A stretch of 57,637 nucleotides of DNA, taken from the NCBI RefSeq assembly GCF_001612685.1, contig NZ_BDAY01000080.1, positions 1-57,637 on the forward strand, read 5' to 3'. A program made the translations under genes and the position numbers. Positions 1 to 8,725 of this stretch are shown in pieces (position 1 is the stretch's first letter; every line of letters starts with the position of its first letter). The notes beneath the pieces are model-generated. The model saw nothing but the letters and a program-made list of their open reading frames with translations, made no database searches and had not been told where the DNA came from. Origin of the DNA: Nocardia altamirensis NBRC 108246. Its GTDB lineage: Bacteria; Actinomycetota; Actinomycetes; Mycobacteriales; Mycobacteriaceae.

Positions 1-30
1 CTAGGTTTGACTTCGCCGGGCATAAGTTAA

Positions 31-67
31 CACTAGCCATATAGTGACTAGCATGGCAGTCTAGTCA
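31..67. promoter_or_regulatory. Overlapping inverted repeats upstream of the SnoaL-like gene (possible operator)
   Basis: Two inverted repeats are visible: CACTA-N6-TAGTG at 31-46 and a perfect 7-bp-arm repeat TGACTAG-N9-CTAGTCA at 45-67. They end 28 bases before the first gene's start codon, where a regulator would bind. The gene for the regulator is not in the window. The symmetry is observed; operator function is inferred. Confidence 0.4.
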
Positions 68-95
68 AAAGATTGGCAGTCCAGAGGAGGCGGCG

Positions 96-692
96 ATGGA
101 TGCGCGAGAGATCATGGAGGGGGAATTCCAGATGCTCGCGACAGGCGACATCGAGCTCGCCCGCCAGGTGATCGCACCCGATCACATCAACTATATGGCG
201 GTCGATGAACCCCCGGCCTGTCGTGAAGTCGGCGTACCCGGCCTGATGGCCACCGGCGTCTGGCTGCGCACGGCCTTCTCCGACCTGCGCTGGGACATCC
301 TCGACTTCATCGAATCCGACGATGATCGGGCGTGTGTCTTCGCCGAGATGCTCGGCGTGCACACCGGACCCTTCATCGTCTACCCGCCCGGCGAAAAGCC
401 CAAGGTGTTTCCGGCGACCGGCCGGGAAATCCGGGTGCGGCAAGCGCATTTCGCCACGTTCCGCGACGGAAAGACCACCAGCCACGTGGCCGTTCGCGAC
501 GACTTGACGATGATGACCCAGCTCGGTTACCTGCCGCCCAACCCGCGGTCGGCGCTCAGACTCGCCAAGCACGCACTGCTCGGCTACAACAAGCGAGCGG
601 TCAGCGAGGTCACCCGCGCGGCGGCCGAGGCCGCCCGCGACGCCGCCACGGTCGTCGGCGCACCGATTCCGCAGTCACCAGGACCGCACTGA
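96..692 (+). CDS. SnoaL-like (NTF2-fold) polyketide cyclase/ester cyclase family protein
   Basis: A 198-residue protein whose first ~130 residues have the SnoaL-like NTF2-fold pattern: an N-terminal helix with LATGDIELARQVIAPDHINY, a central IESDDDRACVFAEMLGVHTG strand region and a closing sheet with HFATFRDGKTTSHVAVRDD. Such proteins bind or isomerise small hydrophobic substrates, and many are of unknown function. The C-terminal ~60 residues are an Ala-rich extension. The start is supported by an AGGAGGCGGCG ribosome-binding site directly upstream. It stands alone, with inverted repeats in its promoter region. Family confidence is good; the substrate is unknown. Confidence 0.75.
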   Translation: MDAREIMEGEFQMLATGDIELARQVIAPDHINYMAVDEPPACREVGVPGLMATGVWLRTAFSDLRWDILDFIESDDDRACVFAEMLGVHTGPFIVYPPGEKPKVFPATGREIRVRQAHFATFRDGKTTSHVAVRDDLTMMTQLGYLPPNPRSALRLAKHALLGYNKRAVSEVTRAAAEAARDAATVVGAPIPQSPGPH

Positions 693-781
693 CGTAGGCC
701 CCACGGCCTGCTCTCGGGCGGGCGCAACCCCGGGAACGCCCGGTGAGCATCGGACGGCCTTCCCGGACAAGAGGATTCGCA

Positions 782-3457
782 ATGCCAGAGGACAAAGGAA
801 ACCGACATACTCCGCTCGAGGGTGGGCATCAGCTCACCGCGCCGCACCGTCGGCGCGCGGTAGTTCCGCCGCGTCCCCTCGCGCAGGTCGCGCCGGTGCG
901 TGATTTCTACGGCAGGGAGCGGGAGCTGGCGACGATCGCGACGCTCCTGCTGGACTGCACTCGACTGATCACCCTGGTCGGCCCCGGCGGAATCGGCAAA
1001 ACCTGTCTGGCCAACGAAGCTGTCCGGAAATACCAGAAGTCGCGCCGGGTGCCGGTCTACTGGGTGCGGTTGGCCCGATTGGCCAGGAACAGCGAGGCAC
1101 ATGTCGTCGAGGAGGAGTTCGTCCGGGCCGTCGTCGATGCGGGCTGCTCCGGCCGATCCGCCTGGGACGCCCTGGTCGAGACGCTGAGTGACCCGGCGGG
1201 CGGCCGCACCGGCCAGGCGATTCTGGTGGTGGACAACTGCGAACATGTGCTGGCGGCGGCGGGCCAGGTGATCAACGATCTGCTGGTCGCGGTGCCGGGG
1301 TTGACGGTCCTCGCGACCAGCCGCGAGCCGATCAGCTGGTCCGACGAGCGAGTTCTCGATGTCCCGCCGCTCGCGCAGGCGCAGGCGCTCGCGTTGTTCC
1401 GCCGTCGCGCCGAGCTGGCAGGCCACCTGATCGCCACGCACGAACAGATCAAGCAGGCCACCTCGATTTGTACCCGGGTGCACAACAATCCGCTGTATAT
1501 CCGGCTTGCCGCGGCTCGGCTGCACCGGCAGCCGTTGTCGATGCTGCTCGGCGAGTTGACCGGTGAACCGGGCGATCGCCGCCTGCGCTGGTCGGACGGG
1601 CCTCGGTTCGGCACCGAGGAACGGCATCGCCGCATCGCCGATGTGATCGCCTGGTCTTACGACCTGTGCAGCGCCAAGGAACGGCTGCTTTTCGAGCGGC
1701 TCGCGGTCTTCGCCGCGGGCAACGACACCCAGTTCGAGGACGCTGTCGGCGCCGATGTCGAGAGCGGCGGCGCGGGCAGGGAGGCGATCGAGGCGGTGTG
1801 TGCTGACGAGCATGCCGACCGCGGCCCCGAAGTGCTGACCCGAGCCGAGATCGGTGAGCTGCTCGAGCGGCTGGCCGACCAATCTCTGGTCTTGCGGCAC
1901 CGCACGCGGACGGCGGTGCGTTATTCGCTGGTGGAGAGTTTCCGCGTCTTCGCGACCGAACGGATCCGCGAGCGGGCGTCGCGCGGCGCGCCCGACGAGT
2001 GGGCGCGGCTGGTCGCCAGGCACCGGCGCTACTACCGCGACAAAATCGTTGCGGCACAGGCTGAATGGTTCGGTCCCGCGGAGCAGGAGCTGCTGCGGTG
2101 GGCGCAGACCGCCAGGACCGATCTGCGGTGCGCCATCGACGAAAGCCTGCACACTCCCGAAGCCGCCGCCGAAGGCCTGCAGATCGCCATCGGCATCGCC
2201 ACCCTTCGGCTGCCGATGTTGAACGGGTCGCTCGGCGAGGCACGCACCATGATCGAGCGGACGGCGGCGCATGCCAGGCCGGGATCCGCGCTGCACATCG
2301 AAGCGAAAGCGTTGATGGCCTGGCTCAGTTTGTTGTGCGGCGGATACCAGGATGCCGAGCGACTACTCGATGAGTGCGTGGCGTTGTGTCTTCCTGACCC
2401 GGCGGTGCGTGCGGACTGGCGCGCGTGCGTCGAACGTGATCACGGCTTGCCCGCGCGGGTGGAATTCGTGCGCGGCGCCGAGTTGTTCGTGGTGCATCAG
2501 GACCCGAGAGCGCTGCTCGTCCTGCGGCGCGCGCGGGAAAAGTTCACCGCGGCAGGCGATCTCAGCGGTGCGGCGACCAGCGAGCAGGCCGAGGCGCTGG
2601 CGGCCGCGATGCTCGGCACGCCCGAACAGGCGCTCGACACCGCTACCGCTTATCTCGACCGCGCCAGTGGGGCGGGAGCCAGGTGGGCGATGTCGTGGGC
2701 GCAATGCATCCTTGCGCTCGCCCTGACCAAGTACGGCGATCCCCGCGAGGCGCTGGCGATGGGCAGCAAGGCGCTGCACGGTCATCTCGCCATCGGCGAT
2801 CGCTGGGGAGCGCTGATGGGGGTTCGCATCCGGATGTGGTCGCTGGCCAGAATGATCGAGGACGCCCGAACCGGGGGAGGGCAGGCCCGCTCGCGGCAGC
2901 TGACCGAATGGGCGACCGACATCGCCAGGCTGTTCGGCGGCGCCGCCGAGCTGCACAAGCGGATTCCCGCTATGCAGAACAACTTCGATCCCTTCGCGGC
3001 CAGCACCGAGGCGGCCGCCGATGCCGCGCGAACGGTGTTGGGCGATCGTGCTTTTGCCCTCGCCGCACACGAAGGCGCCGCATTGCGGCCCGAACTCGAC
3101 GAGGTCACCAAGCTTGCGGTGGGCGACCTGCCACTGGATCGGTCGTCGACCAGACTCCGCACTCAGCACCATGCCGTTGCGCAGTGGCACGGGTTGACCG
3201 CGGCCGAGCAACAGGTCGCGGTGCTCGCGGCCGCGGGCTGGACCAACACCGCGATCGCGGCCAGGCGCGGCAGCTCGACCAAAACCGTTGACGCGCAGAT
3301 GGCCTCGATTTTCGACAAGCTGCTGATCAACTCCCGCGGGCACATCGCAGAGCTGGTGCCGGTCGAGGTGCGCCCGAAAGTGGCCGAGGAGTCGAACCGC
3401 CGCCCCCGGCGCGCCGACCGGGCACGGCGGGCGCGATACGCGCGCACGGCACGGTAG
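782..3457 (+). CDS. Large ATP-binding LuxR-type transcriptional regulator (NB-ARC/AAA-like ATPase plus C-terminal HTH)
   Basis: An 891-residue regulator. A P-loop (GPGGIGKT, about residues 67-74), a Walker B-like strand (ILVVDNCEHVL) and an ATSREPI sensor segment define the N-terminal STAND-type ATPase. A long helical, TPR-like middle follows, and the last ~80 residues carry a LuxR-type helix-turn-helix (LTAAEQQVAVLAAAGWTNTA onward). Such proteins couple a ligand or partner signal to transcription. The start at 782 is preferred over a GTG at 743 because AAGAGG lies just upstream. A strong hairpin follows the gene, so it is probably not co-transcribed with the next operon, though it could regulate it. 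The target is unknown. Confidence 0.85.
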   Translation: MPEDKGNRHTPLEGGHQLTAPHRRRAVVPPRPLAQVAPVRDFYGRERELATIATLLLDCTRLITLVGPGGIGKTCLANEAVRKYQKSRRVPVYWVRLARLARNSEAHVVEEEFVRAVVDAGCSGRSAWDALVETLSDPAGGRTGQAILVVDNCEHVLAAAGQVINDLLVAVPGLTVLATSREPISWSDERVLDVPPLAQAQALALFRRRAELAGHLIATHEQIKQATSICTRVHNNPLYIRLAAARLHRQPLSMLLGELTGEPGDRRLRWSDGPRFGTEERHRRIADVIAWSYDLCSAKERLLFERLAVFAAGNDTQFEDAVGADVESGGAGREAIEAVCADEHADRGPEVLTRAEIGELLERLADQSLVLRHRTRTAVRYSLVESFRVFATERIRERASRGAPDEWARLVARHRRYYRDKIVAAQAEWFGPAEQELLRWAQTARTDLRCAIDESLHTPEAAAEGLQIAIGIATLRLPMLNGSLGEARTMIERTAAHARPGSALHIEAKALMAWLSLLCGGYQDAERLLDECVALCLPDPAVRADWRACVERDHGLPARVEFVRGAELFVVHQDPRALLVLRRAREKFTAAGDLSGAATSEQAEALAAAMLGTPEQALDTATAYLDRASGAGARWAMSWAQCILALALTKYGDPREALAMGSKALHGHLAIGDRWGALMGVRIRMWSLARMIEDARTGGGQARSRQLTEWATDIARLFGGAAELHKRIPAMQNNFDPFAASTEAAADAARTVLGDRAFALAAHEGAALRPELDEVTKLAVGDLPLDRSSTRLRTQHHAVAQWHGLTAAEQQVAVLAAAGWTNTAIAARRGSSTKTVDAQMASIFDKLLINSRGHIAELVPVEVRPKVAEESNRRPRRADRARRARYARTAR

Positions 3458-3460
3458 TCA

Positions 3461-3504
3461 CGCCAACCTCCTACCGCCTCGCGACCCGCGAGGCGGTATT
3501 GGCG
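3461..3504. terminator. Strong two-tier hairpin terminator
   Basis: TACCGCCTCGCG (3472-3483) and CGCGAGGCGGTA (3487-3498) form a perfect 12-bp stem with a 3-nt loop. An outer CGCCAA/TTGGCG pair (3461-3466 with 3499-3504) extends it across a 5-nt bulge. There is no long T-tract, as is common in actinobacteria. It sits 3 bases after the LuxR-type gene and separates it from the downstream operon. Confidence 0.75.
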
Positions 3505-3784
3505 TGTGCGCACCACTGCGCTGCCGACGCCGAGCGCTGGCTTCGAATTGGCTGTGATCAGGGGGTGTCACCAGCGGTGGCGATATCCCTACGTAGCCGG
3601 GTGGTTTACCGATGCCGCGGCTTTGCCTAGAGGCTCAGGCTGATTGACGTGCGCTGAACGAGGCACCGGGCGGAGCGTCCCGACCCGTTCCGATTGCGGC
3701 CATTGCGGCGCGATCGTGACGCGAGGCTTGGCCCGACATCAGTACTTCGCCGCGTCGACTCGCGGTGCGAGCGATAGGAAATAC

Positions 3785-5611
3785 ATGTCTGTCCAGAAGG
3801 CAGTAATTCTCGCAGCGGGAGTCGGTCGGCGGCTCAGCGGTGCCGTGCCCAAAGCGCTCACTCCGGTGAACGGGGTGCCGATCGTGCACCGAGCACTGGA
3901 GCGGTTGGCCTCGGTCGGTGTCAGGGAGACCGTCCTGGTGGTCGGGCATCGGGCCGACGAGGTGCGCGCGGCGGTCGGTGTCGAATTCGCGGGAATGCGG
4001 GTGTCGTATGTGCTGGCGGACCGGTACGACACGACGAACAACGCGTACTCGCTGTGGCTGGCCAGGCGCCACCTGACCGACGATGTCTTCGTCCTCGATG
4101 GCGATGTGGTGTTCGACGCCGAAATCCTGACCCGCCTTGCTGATTCACCGGACTCGGCGGCGTCGGCCGTCGCCGCGTGGCAGCCAGGGATGAACGGGGC
4201 AGGCGTGATCGCGAAACCCGACGGCCGCATCGACCGTTTCCTCACCGCATACGACAGCAACGAGGCACCGCACGGTGCGCTCAAGACGATCAATGTGCAT
4301 CTGCTCCGGGCGCAGTACCTGCGCTCCGAATTCGTTCCGGTGCTGGAAGAACTCATCGACCGCGGCCGGGAGGACGAATTCTACGAGTCCGTGCTCGCCG
4401 TCACCGCGGCGAAGGGTGTTGTCGAGGTACACGCGGTCGACTGCACCGATCTGCGGTGGTGCGAGATCGATGACACGAGCGATCTGATAGCGGCGGAGTA
4501 TTCCTTCAGTGATGCGGCGCAACGGTTGTCGTTTCTGGAGCAGCTGCACGGCGGCTATTGGCGATTCGATGTCGCCGATCACTGTCTGATGATCAATCCG
4601 TACTTTCCGCCGAAACCGTTGCTGCGCAGGCTCGCCGCCGACCTCGAGACGTCGCTGCTCAACTATCCGCTCGGCCAGGCCCCCCTACGACAGCTACTTA
4701 CGGCGGCAACCGGCACCCCTGAGCATCAGCTGGTGGTCGCCAACGGCGCCTCCGAGCTGATCACCGTGCTCGGCAGGTTGCTCGACGACGTGGTGCTGAT
4801 TGTGCCGGGGTTCAACGAATACGAGGCCGTGTTCGCCCGCAAGCGACGGCATCGTGTCGAGCTCGCCCCGCCGGACTTCGCGTTCGAGGTGGATCGCTGC
4901 GTCGACACCGCCGTGCGGGCGCGGGCGAAGGCGGTGATCCTGACCTCACCGAATAATCCGACCTCCAGGGCGATTCCGAAGGAGGACCTGCTCCTGCTCG
5001 CCAAACAATTGGCCGACCGCGAGATGCGGCTGCTGGTCGACGAGTCGTTCATCGAGTTCTGTCCGCTGGAATCCACCGTGCAGACCGAGCTCGACACCCA
5101 CCCGAATCTGACGGTGATCAAGAGCATGAGCAAGGCCTACGGCGTCGGCGGCCTGCGATTGGGGTACCTGGCCACCGCGGATACCGAACTCCGTGACCTG
5201 GTGCGTGCGGAATTGCCGGTGTGGAACATCAACGGGCTTGCCGAGGAATTCCTGCGCAGGCTCCCCGGATTCGCGACGGAATATCGGGCGAGTCTGGAGC
5301 GGGTGCGATGCGACCGCGACGAGTTCTATCGCGAGCTCTGCGCGGTGCCCGGCCTCACCGTCATCGAGCCGGACGCGAACTTCATCCTGGTCCGCCTGCC
5401 GGACGGATGGCACGCCCGCGAGGTCGCCGAAGCGATGTTGAGCCGGTTCGGCATCCTGGTGAAGGACTGCTCGGGCAAATCTATGCCTGATGCCGACCGC
5501 TACGTGCGCATCTCCTGCCGGACCGCCCCGGAAAACCACCGGGTGGCAACGTCTTTGGCGGCGGTGCTGGCCACGGCGCCCGCCGGACTCGATGCGGCAG
5601 TTGGTTTTTGA
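3785..5611 (+). CDS. Fusion of LicC/PntC-like cytidylyltransferase and HisC/CobD-like PLP enzyme
   Basis: A 608-residue two-domain protein. Residues 1-240 are a sugar-nucleotide-type nucleotidyltransferase (ILAAGVGRRL, then PKAL at 22-25, metal-binding DGD at 105-107) ending in WCEIDD (225-230), typical of choline-phosphate (LicC) or phosphonate (PntC) cytidylyltransferases. Residues 260-600 are a class I/II aminotransferase fold: GASELI (321-326), SPNNPTS (388-394), LVDESFIEF (417-425), Schiff-base Lys in SMSKAYG (Lys450) and GLRLGY. PntC enzymes fused to an aminoethylphosphonate transaminase are known. This PLP domain looks HisC/CobD-like, so decarboxylation of a phospho-amino acid is equally possible. 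The start at 3785 has AGGAA upstream; an in-frame start at 3644 would add unrelated residues. The LicD gene follows. Fold is confident, substrate inferred. Confidence 0.85.
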   Translation: MSVQKAVILAAGVGRRLSGAVPKALTPVNGVPIVHRALERLASVGVRETVLVVGHRADEVRAAVGVEFAGMRVSYVLADRYDTTNNAYSLWLARRHLTDDVFVLDGDVVFDAEILTRLADSPDSAASAVAAWQPGMNGAGVIAKPDGRIDRFLTAYDSNEAPHGALKTINVHLLRAQYLRSEFVPVLEELIDRGREDEFYESVLAVTAAKGVVEVHAVDCTDLRWCEIDDTSDLIAAEYSFSDAAQRLSFLEQLHGGYWRFDVADHCLMINPYFPPKPLLRRLAADLETSLLNYPLGQAPLRQLLTAATGTPEHQLVVANGASELITVLGRLLDDVVLIVPGFNEYEAVFARKRRHRVELAPPDFAFEVDRCVDTAVRARAKAVILTSPNNPTSRAIPKEDLLLLAKQLADREMRLLVDESFIEFCPLESTVQTELDTHPNLTVIKSMSKAYGVGGLRLGYLATADTELRDLVRAELPVWNINGLAEEFLRRLPGFATEYRASLERVRCDRDEFYRELCAVPGLTVIEPDANFILVRLPDGWHAREVAEAMLSRFGILVKDCSGKSMPDADRYVRISCRTAPENHRVATSLAAVLATAPAGLDAAVGF

Positions 5612-6266
5612 CATGGACGTGCCACACACCAGGCAGGACATCGTCGACCGGCTCTACCACGCGGCGGCGGTCACGCACGCCCTCTTCGCCGCACTCGGCA
5701 TCCACTACACGATGCTCGGCGGCACGCTGCTCGGCGCCTACCGGCACGGCGGTCTGATCCCATGGGATGACGACATCGACTTGGCCATGCGCGCCGAGGA
5801 CGTCGAAATGCTCACGGGGCCAGGCTCGTATCTGTTGGCCGAGCGCGGATTCGCCGTCGCGGACTCCGGGCACTTCCTCAAGATCTTCGCGCTCGACAGT
5901 CCACTGGAGACACTCGGCGACCCCTTCGACACCGTGCCGTTCCGCTATCCGTTCGTGCACCTGTTTCCCATGGCGACGATCGACGGCAAGATGGTCTACC
6001 ACACCACGGCGGCCCGATTCCGCTGGCCGCACGACTATTTCGAGCCTGCTGAATTCGATCGGCTGGAGCGCAGGACCTTCGGTCCGCTTCGCCTGTCCTG
6101 CGTGCCGGACGAGGCCGCGCGTCGGTATCTGGACAACCTCTACGGCGCCGACTGGTGCACCCGAGTCCAGGTGCACGAACCGCACGGCACAAACGGACAC
6201 ACCATGTGGAACGCGCCGGTCGGCGTGTTCGCCCCGGCCATGCCCAGCTCGAAGGAAGGTTACTGA
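5592..6266 (+). CDS. LicD family phosphotransferase
   Basis: A 224-residue protein with the LicD signature: GGTLLGAYRHGG (43-54) followed by the PWDDDIDL acidic metal-binding motif (58-65). LicD enzymes move a phosphocholine-type group from a CDP carrier to a surface glycan. This fits the adjacent cytidylyltransferase, whose product would be the donor. The chosen start overlaps the fusion gene by 20 bases; an alternative ATG at 5613 lies just after its stop. The gene overlaps the next start by one base (TGATG), so the genes are translationally coupled. The acceptor is unknown and no glycan operon is adjacent. Confidence 0.85.
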   Translation: MRQLVFDMDVPHTRQDIVDRLYHAAAVTHALFAALGIHYTMLGGTLLGAYRHGGLIPWDDDIDLAMRAEDVEMLTGPGSYLLAERGFAVADSGHFLKIFALDSPLETLGDPFDTVPFRYPFVHLFPMATIDGKMVYHTTAARFRWPHDYFEPAEFDRLERRTFGPLRLSCVPDEAARRYLDNLYGADWCTRVQVHEPHGTNGHTMWNAPVGVFAPAMPSSKEGY

Positions 6267-7003
6267 TGAACCCATCGTCCACGTGGAAGCAGGTCTGGGA
6301 CAGCCGAACTCTTGATCGATCGGCCGGATCCATCCTGGCCCAGCTGATGGCGGCCGACGGTCTCGACAGCGCGTTCAGCAGGCTCGGGACGATTGCCTGG
6401 ACCGATTTCGTCGGCGCGGTCGCCGCACGGGTCGCCATCACGCCGGACCGCTCTGTCTTCGAAGTCGGTTGTGGTGCAGGTGCTTTCCTGTACGGACTGG
6501 ATCAGATGGGATGCCGGGTCGGCGGCATCGACCAGTCGGCCGCCCTGATCGACATCGCACGCGACGCCTTGCCCCGTGGCGAATTCGCGGTCGCGGACGC
6601 CGCGGATATCGCGCCGGAGCCGCAGGCCGACATCGTCATCTCGTGCGGGGTGTTCCTGTATTTTCCCTCGCTCGACTACGCACGCACCGTGATCGCGGCC
6701 ATGGTGGCGAAGGCGCGGTACGGCGTTGCCATTCTCGACGTCCCCGATGTGGCCAAAGCCGATGCCGCACAGCAATTCCGGATCGAGGCCGCCGGCGGGG
6801 AGGAAGCATACGCCGACCGCTATCGAGGGCTGGAGCACATGTACTACGAGCGGGACTGGATGCGCCGAGAACTGGCCGCGGCCGGATTGACGAACATTGC
6901 CATCGTCGACCAGCAGATCGAGGGCTACGGCAACGCGCCGTTCCGGTTCAACGCCTTCGCCTTTCGGCGACCGCCTGGCCCTTCGACGGATTCCGCAGCG
7001 TAA
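6266..7003 (+). CDS. Class I SAM-dependent methyltransferase
   Basis: A 245-residue methyltransferase with SAM-binding motif I VFEVGCGAGAF (about 64-74), an acidic residue after the next strand (GGIDQS) and a motif-IV-like segment ADIVISCGVFLY. The start is fixed by AAGGAAGG upstream and by coupling to the LicD stop codon. In this operon a likely role is N- or O-methylation of the amino-alcohol head group or of the glycan acceptor. That would parallel choline-type head groups, but it is inference from context only. The family is clear; the substrate is not. Confidence 0.8.
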   Translation: MNPSSTWKQVWDSRTLDRSAGSILAQLMAADGLDSAFSRLGTIAWTDFVGAVAARVAITPDRSVFEVGCGAGAFLYGLDQMGCRVGGIDQSAALIDIARDALPRGEFAVADAADIAPEPQADIVISCGVFLYFPSLDYARTVIAAMVAKARYGVAILDVPDVAKADAAQQFRIEAAGGEEAYADRYRGLEHMYYERDWMRRELAAAGLTNIAIVDQQIEGYGNAPFRFNAFAFRRPPGPSTDSAA

Positions 7004-7019
7004 GGATCGGGTGGACGCG

Positions 7020-7742
7020 ATGCGTCACGTGCGTGCCGTGCTCTGGGATCTGGACGGAACGATCCTGGACACGGAGAAGCTGTGGTGCGACGCCGTCGGC
7101 GACTTCGTCGTCGAGCGGGGCGGCACCATGACCGCAACGGACCGAGGGCGGCTGGTCGGGGCGACGGTCCCCGAGGTGCTGCACACGATGCTCGCGCTGT
7201 CCGGGCTCACACCGAGCCCGCCTGCGCTCCGGGACGCCGACGCGTGGCTCGACCGCCGACTGGCGAGCCGGTACGCGGACCCGGTGCCGTGGCGGCCGGG
7301 CGCGCGCGCCGCCCTGCGCACCGTTCGCGCCGCAGGCCTGCGTTCGGCACTGGTCACCAACACCTCGCGGGCGCTCGCGGATATCGCCTTGGGCGCCATC
7401 GGAACCCAGTATTTCGATGCCTCGGTCACCGGCGACGACGTTGCGCACGGCAAGCCGGCACCCGACTCCTATCGGCGCGGCGCCGAACTGCTCGGTGTGC
7501 CGCCGGACGAGTGCGTCGCGATCGAGGATTCGCCGACCGGTGCCGCGGCGGCGAGTGCGGCGGGCTGTGGTGTGCTCGTCGTGCCATGCGACGTTCCCGT
7601 CACGGCGATCAAGTATGGCCAAGTACGGGGTTCGCTGGACCACCTGAGCATTTCGGATCTGCAGCGTGTGCCTACTCCAGCCACGTGCCCGTTTGGTGCG
7701 CCTGCCAGAATTCGTCGGCGACATGACCGAACCACGTTTTGA
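7020..7742 (+). CDS. HAD superfamily hydrolase (phosphoglucomutase/phosphatase-like subgroup)
   Basis: A 240-residue HAD phosphatase with all four motifs: WDLDGTILDTE (nucleophile Asp10, acid Asp12), VTNTS, KPAPDSY with the lysine, and IEDSPTG. The cap lies between motifs I and II, as in beta-phosphoglucomutase and phosphonatase relatives. It is the last gene of the cytidylyltransferase-LicD operon, 16 bases after the methyltransferase, and may dephosphorylate a pathway intermediate. GTG at 7011 with AAGGA upstream is an alternative start. Its last 71 bases overlap the convergent gene at 7672-8487, so its tail may have been lengthened by read-through into that gene. Confidence 0.85.
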   Translation: MRHVRAVLWDLDGTILDTEKLWCDAVGDFVVERGGTMTATDRGRLVGATVPEVLHTMLALSGLTPSPPALRDADAWLDRRLASRYADPVPWRPGARAALRTVRAAGLRSALVTNTSRALADIALGAIGTQYFDASVTGDDVAHGKPAPDSYRRGAELLGVPPDECVAIEDSPTGAAAASAAGCGVLVVPCDVPVTAIKYGQVRGSLDHLSISDLQRVPTPATCPFGAPARIRRRHDRTTF

Positions 7743-8487
7743 GGTCGAGGTCGGGCGGCACCGGCAGCGGCTGACGCCCGACCACTTCTCCCATTTCTTG
7801 AATAGCGGTGTCCCAAGTCTTGGACTCTTGGGCGACCTGACCGTACAAGCGTTGCGCGGCGGTCACGGTTTCCGTCTCTGACCAATCGGCATCGATATCG
7901 GGTCCTTTGCGATCGAGGATCTCATGACGTACTCTCGCCGCCTCCAGGTATCGGACGCTCCTGGCGTCGAGTAGCTTCTGTACCTGATCGCTTCGCCAAT
8001 CCTCTTGCGTGACATCCAAGTCTGGTTTCGCGATGATTCGGGAGATGCTCCTTGTCTGCGCCCTCGCGACCTGCTCCGCAATATGGTGAACGGTCCTTGC
8101 GGCATCGGAGGTGATCTCGGTGATCTCGGAACTCGGAATATTGAGCACCTTTTTATCGAAGTACTGTGGGTCCGTACGCCATGGCGCTTCGAATTCAATT
8201 TTCCAACCCTGCTCCCGCAAGTCGTTGAGGTCACGCGACAGCGAAGGGGAAAGTTCGCCGATCTTGGCGATGTGCGGGGTGATGAATTCGGTGTAGCGCA
8301 GTTGGGCCTCGAGGTCGAACGGGCCAGATGGCAGTGGCCGCCGGTCCATTTCGCCGAACTTGGCAAGCGTGTCGTAGATGACTCGTACCGGCGCTTGGTG
8401 GTCGTGATACCGAACGATCTCGATGCTGTTGACAAGGTTTTTCAGGCGTTCGACCAGCGCCCGAAACACCCAGCCGTCCCAGCTCAC
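7672..8487 (-). CDS. Hypothetical protein of unknown family
   Basis: A 271-residue soluble, charged, mostly helical protein that I do not recognise. It has no signal peptide and no membrane segment. Segments such as YFDKKVLNIPSSEI and a Trp-rich C-terminus (KTWFGHVADEFWQAHQTGTW) are its most distinctive features. Base composition is clearly more AT-rich than the flanking genes and codon choice is relaxed, which suggests transfer. It converges on and overlaps the HAD gene by 71 bases. That it is a real gene is supported by its length and by plausible protein composition. Confidence 0.65.
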   Translation of the reverse strand: MSWDGWVFRALVERLKNLVNSIEIVRYHDHQAPVRVIYDTLAKFGEMDRRPLPSGPFDLEAQLRYTEFITPHIAKIGELSPSLSRDLNDLREQGWKIEFEAPWRTDPQYFDKKVLNIPSSEITEITSDAARTVHHIAEQVARAQTRSISRIIAKPDLDVTQEDWRSDQVQKLLDARSVRYLEAARVRHEILDRKGPDIDADWSETETVTAAQRLYGQVAQESKTWDTAIQEMGEVVGRQPLPVPPDLDLKTWFGHVADEFWQAHQTGTWLE

Positions 8488-8602
8488 TTATCGTCCATCA
8501 CTTCGTCGACCACATTGAGTTCGCATTGCCGATGCACTGAAATAATAGGCAATTGTAATCAGTCCCCAGCGGTGGAAAGGCCGACGGCCGGTGGTCTCGG
8601 GA

Positions 8603-8626
8603 CTGCCGCACGCCGACATGCGGCAG
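8603..8626. repeat. Inverted repeat in the gap before the secreted lipase
   Basis: CTGCCGCA and TGCGGCAG form perfect 8-bp arms around an 8-nt spacer, about 100 bases before the lipase start. It could be an operator or a weak hairpin. The rest of the 8488-8725 gap is the divergent promoter region for the orphan gene and the lipase. Confidence 0.4.
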
Positions 8627-8725
8627 CGGCGGTGCCTGATTTGAGCTGGGAGTTAGCTATGGTGTGGTGGCATTCGCTGGTGCGCTTCGGTATTTGGCCC
8701 TGTCGTCCACACATGCGAGGTTGCT

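Noticed and set aside
584..2296. 570-codon minus-strand open frame
   Set aside because: Antisense to the LuxR-type regulator; composition is typical of a GC-rich shadow frame.
8500..8725. Possible small RNA or riboswitch before the secreted lipase
   Set aside because: Only a single short inverted repeat is present; no nested structure or known motif is seen.
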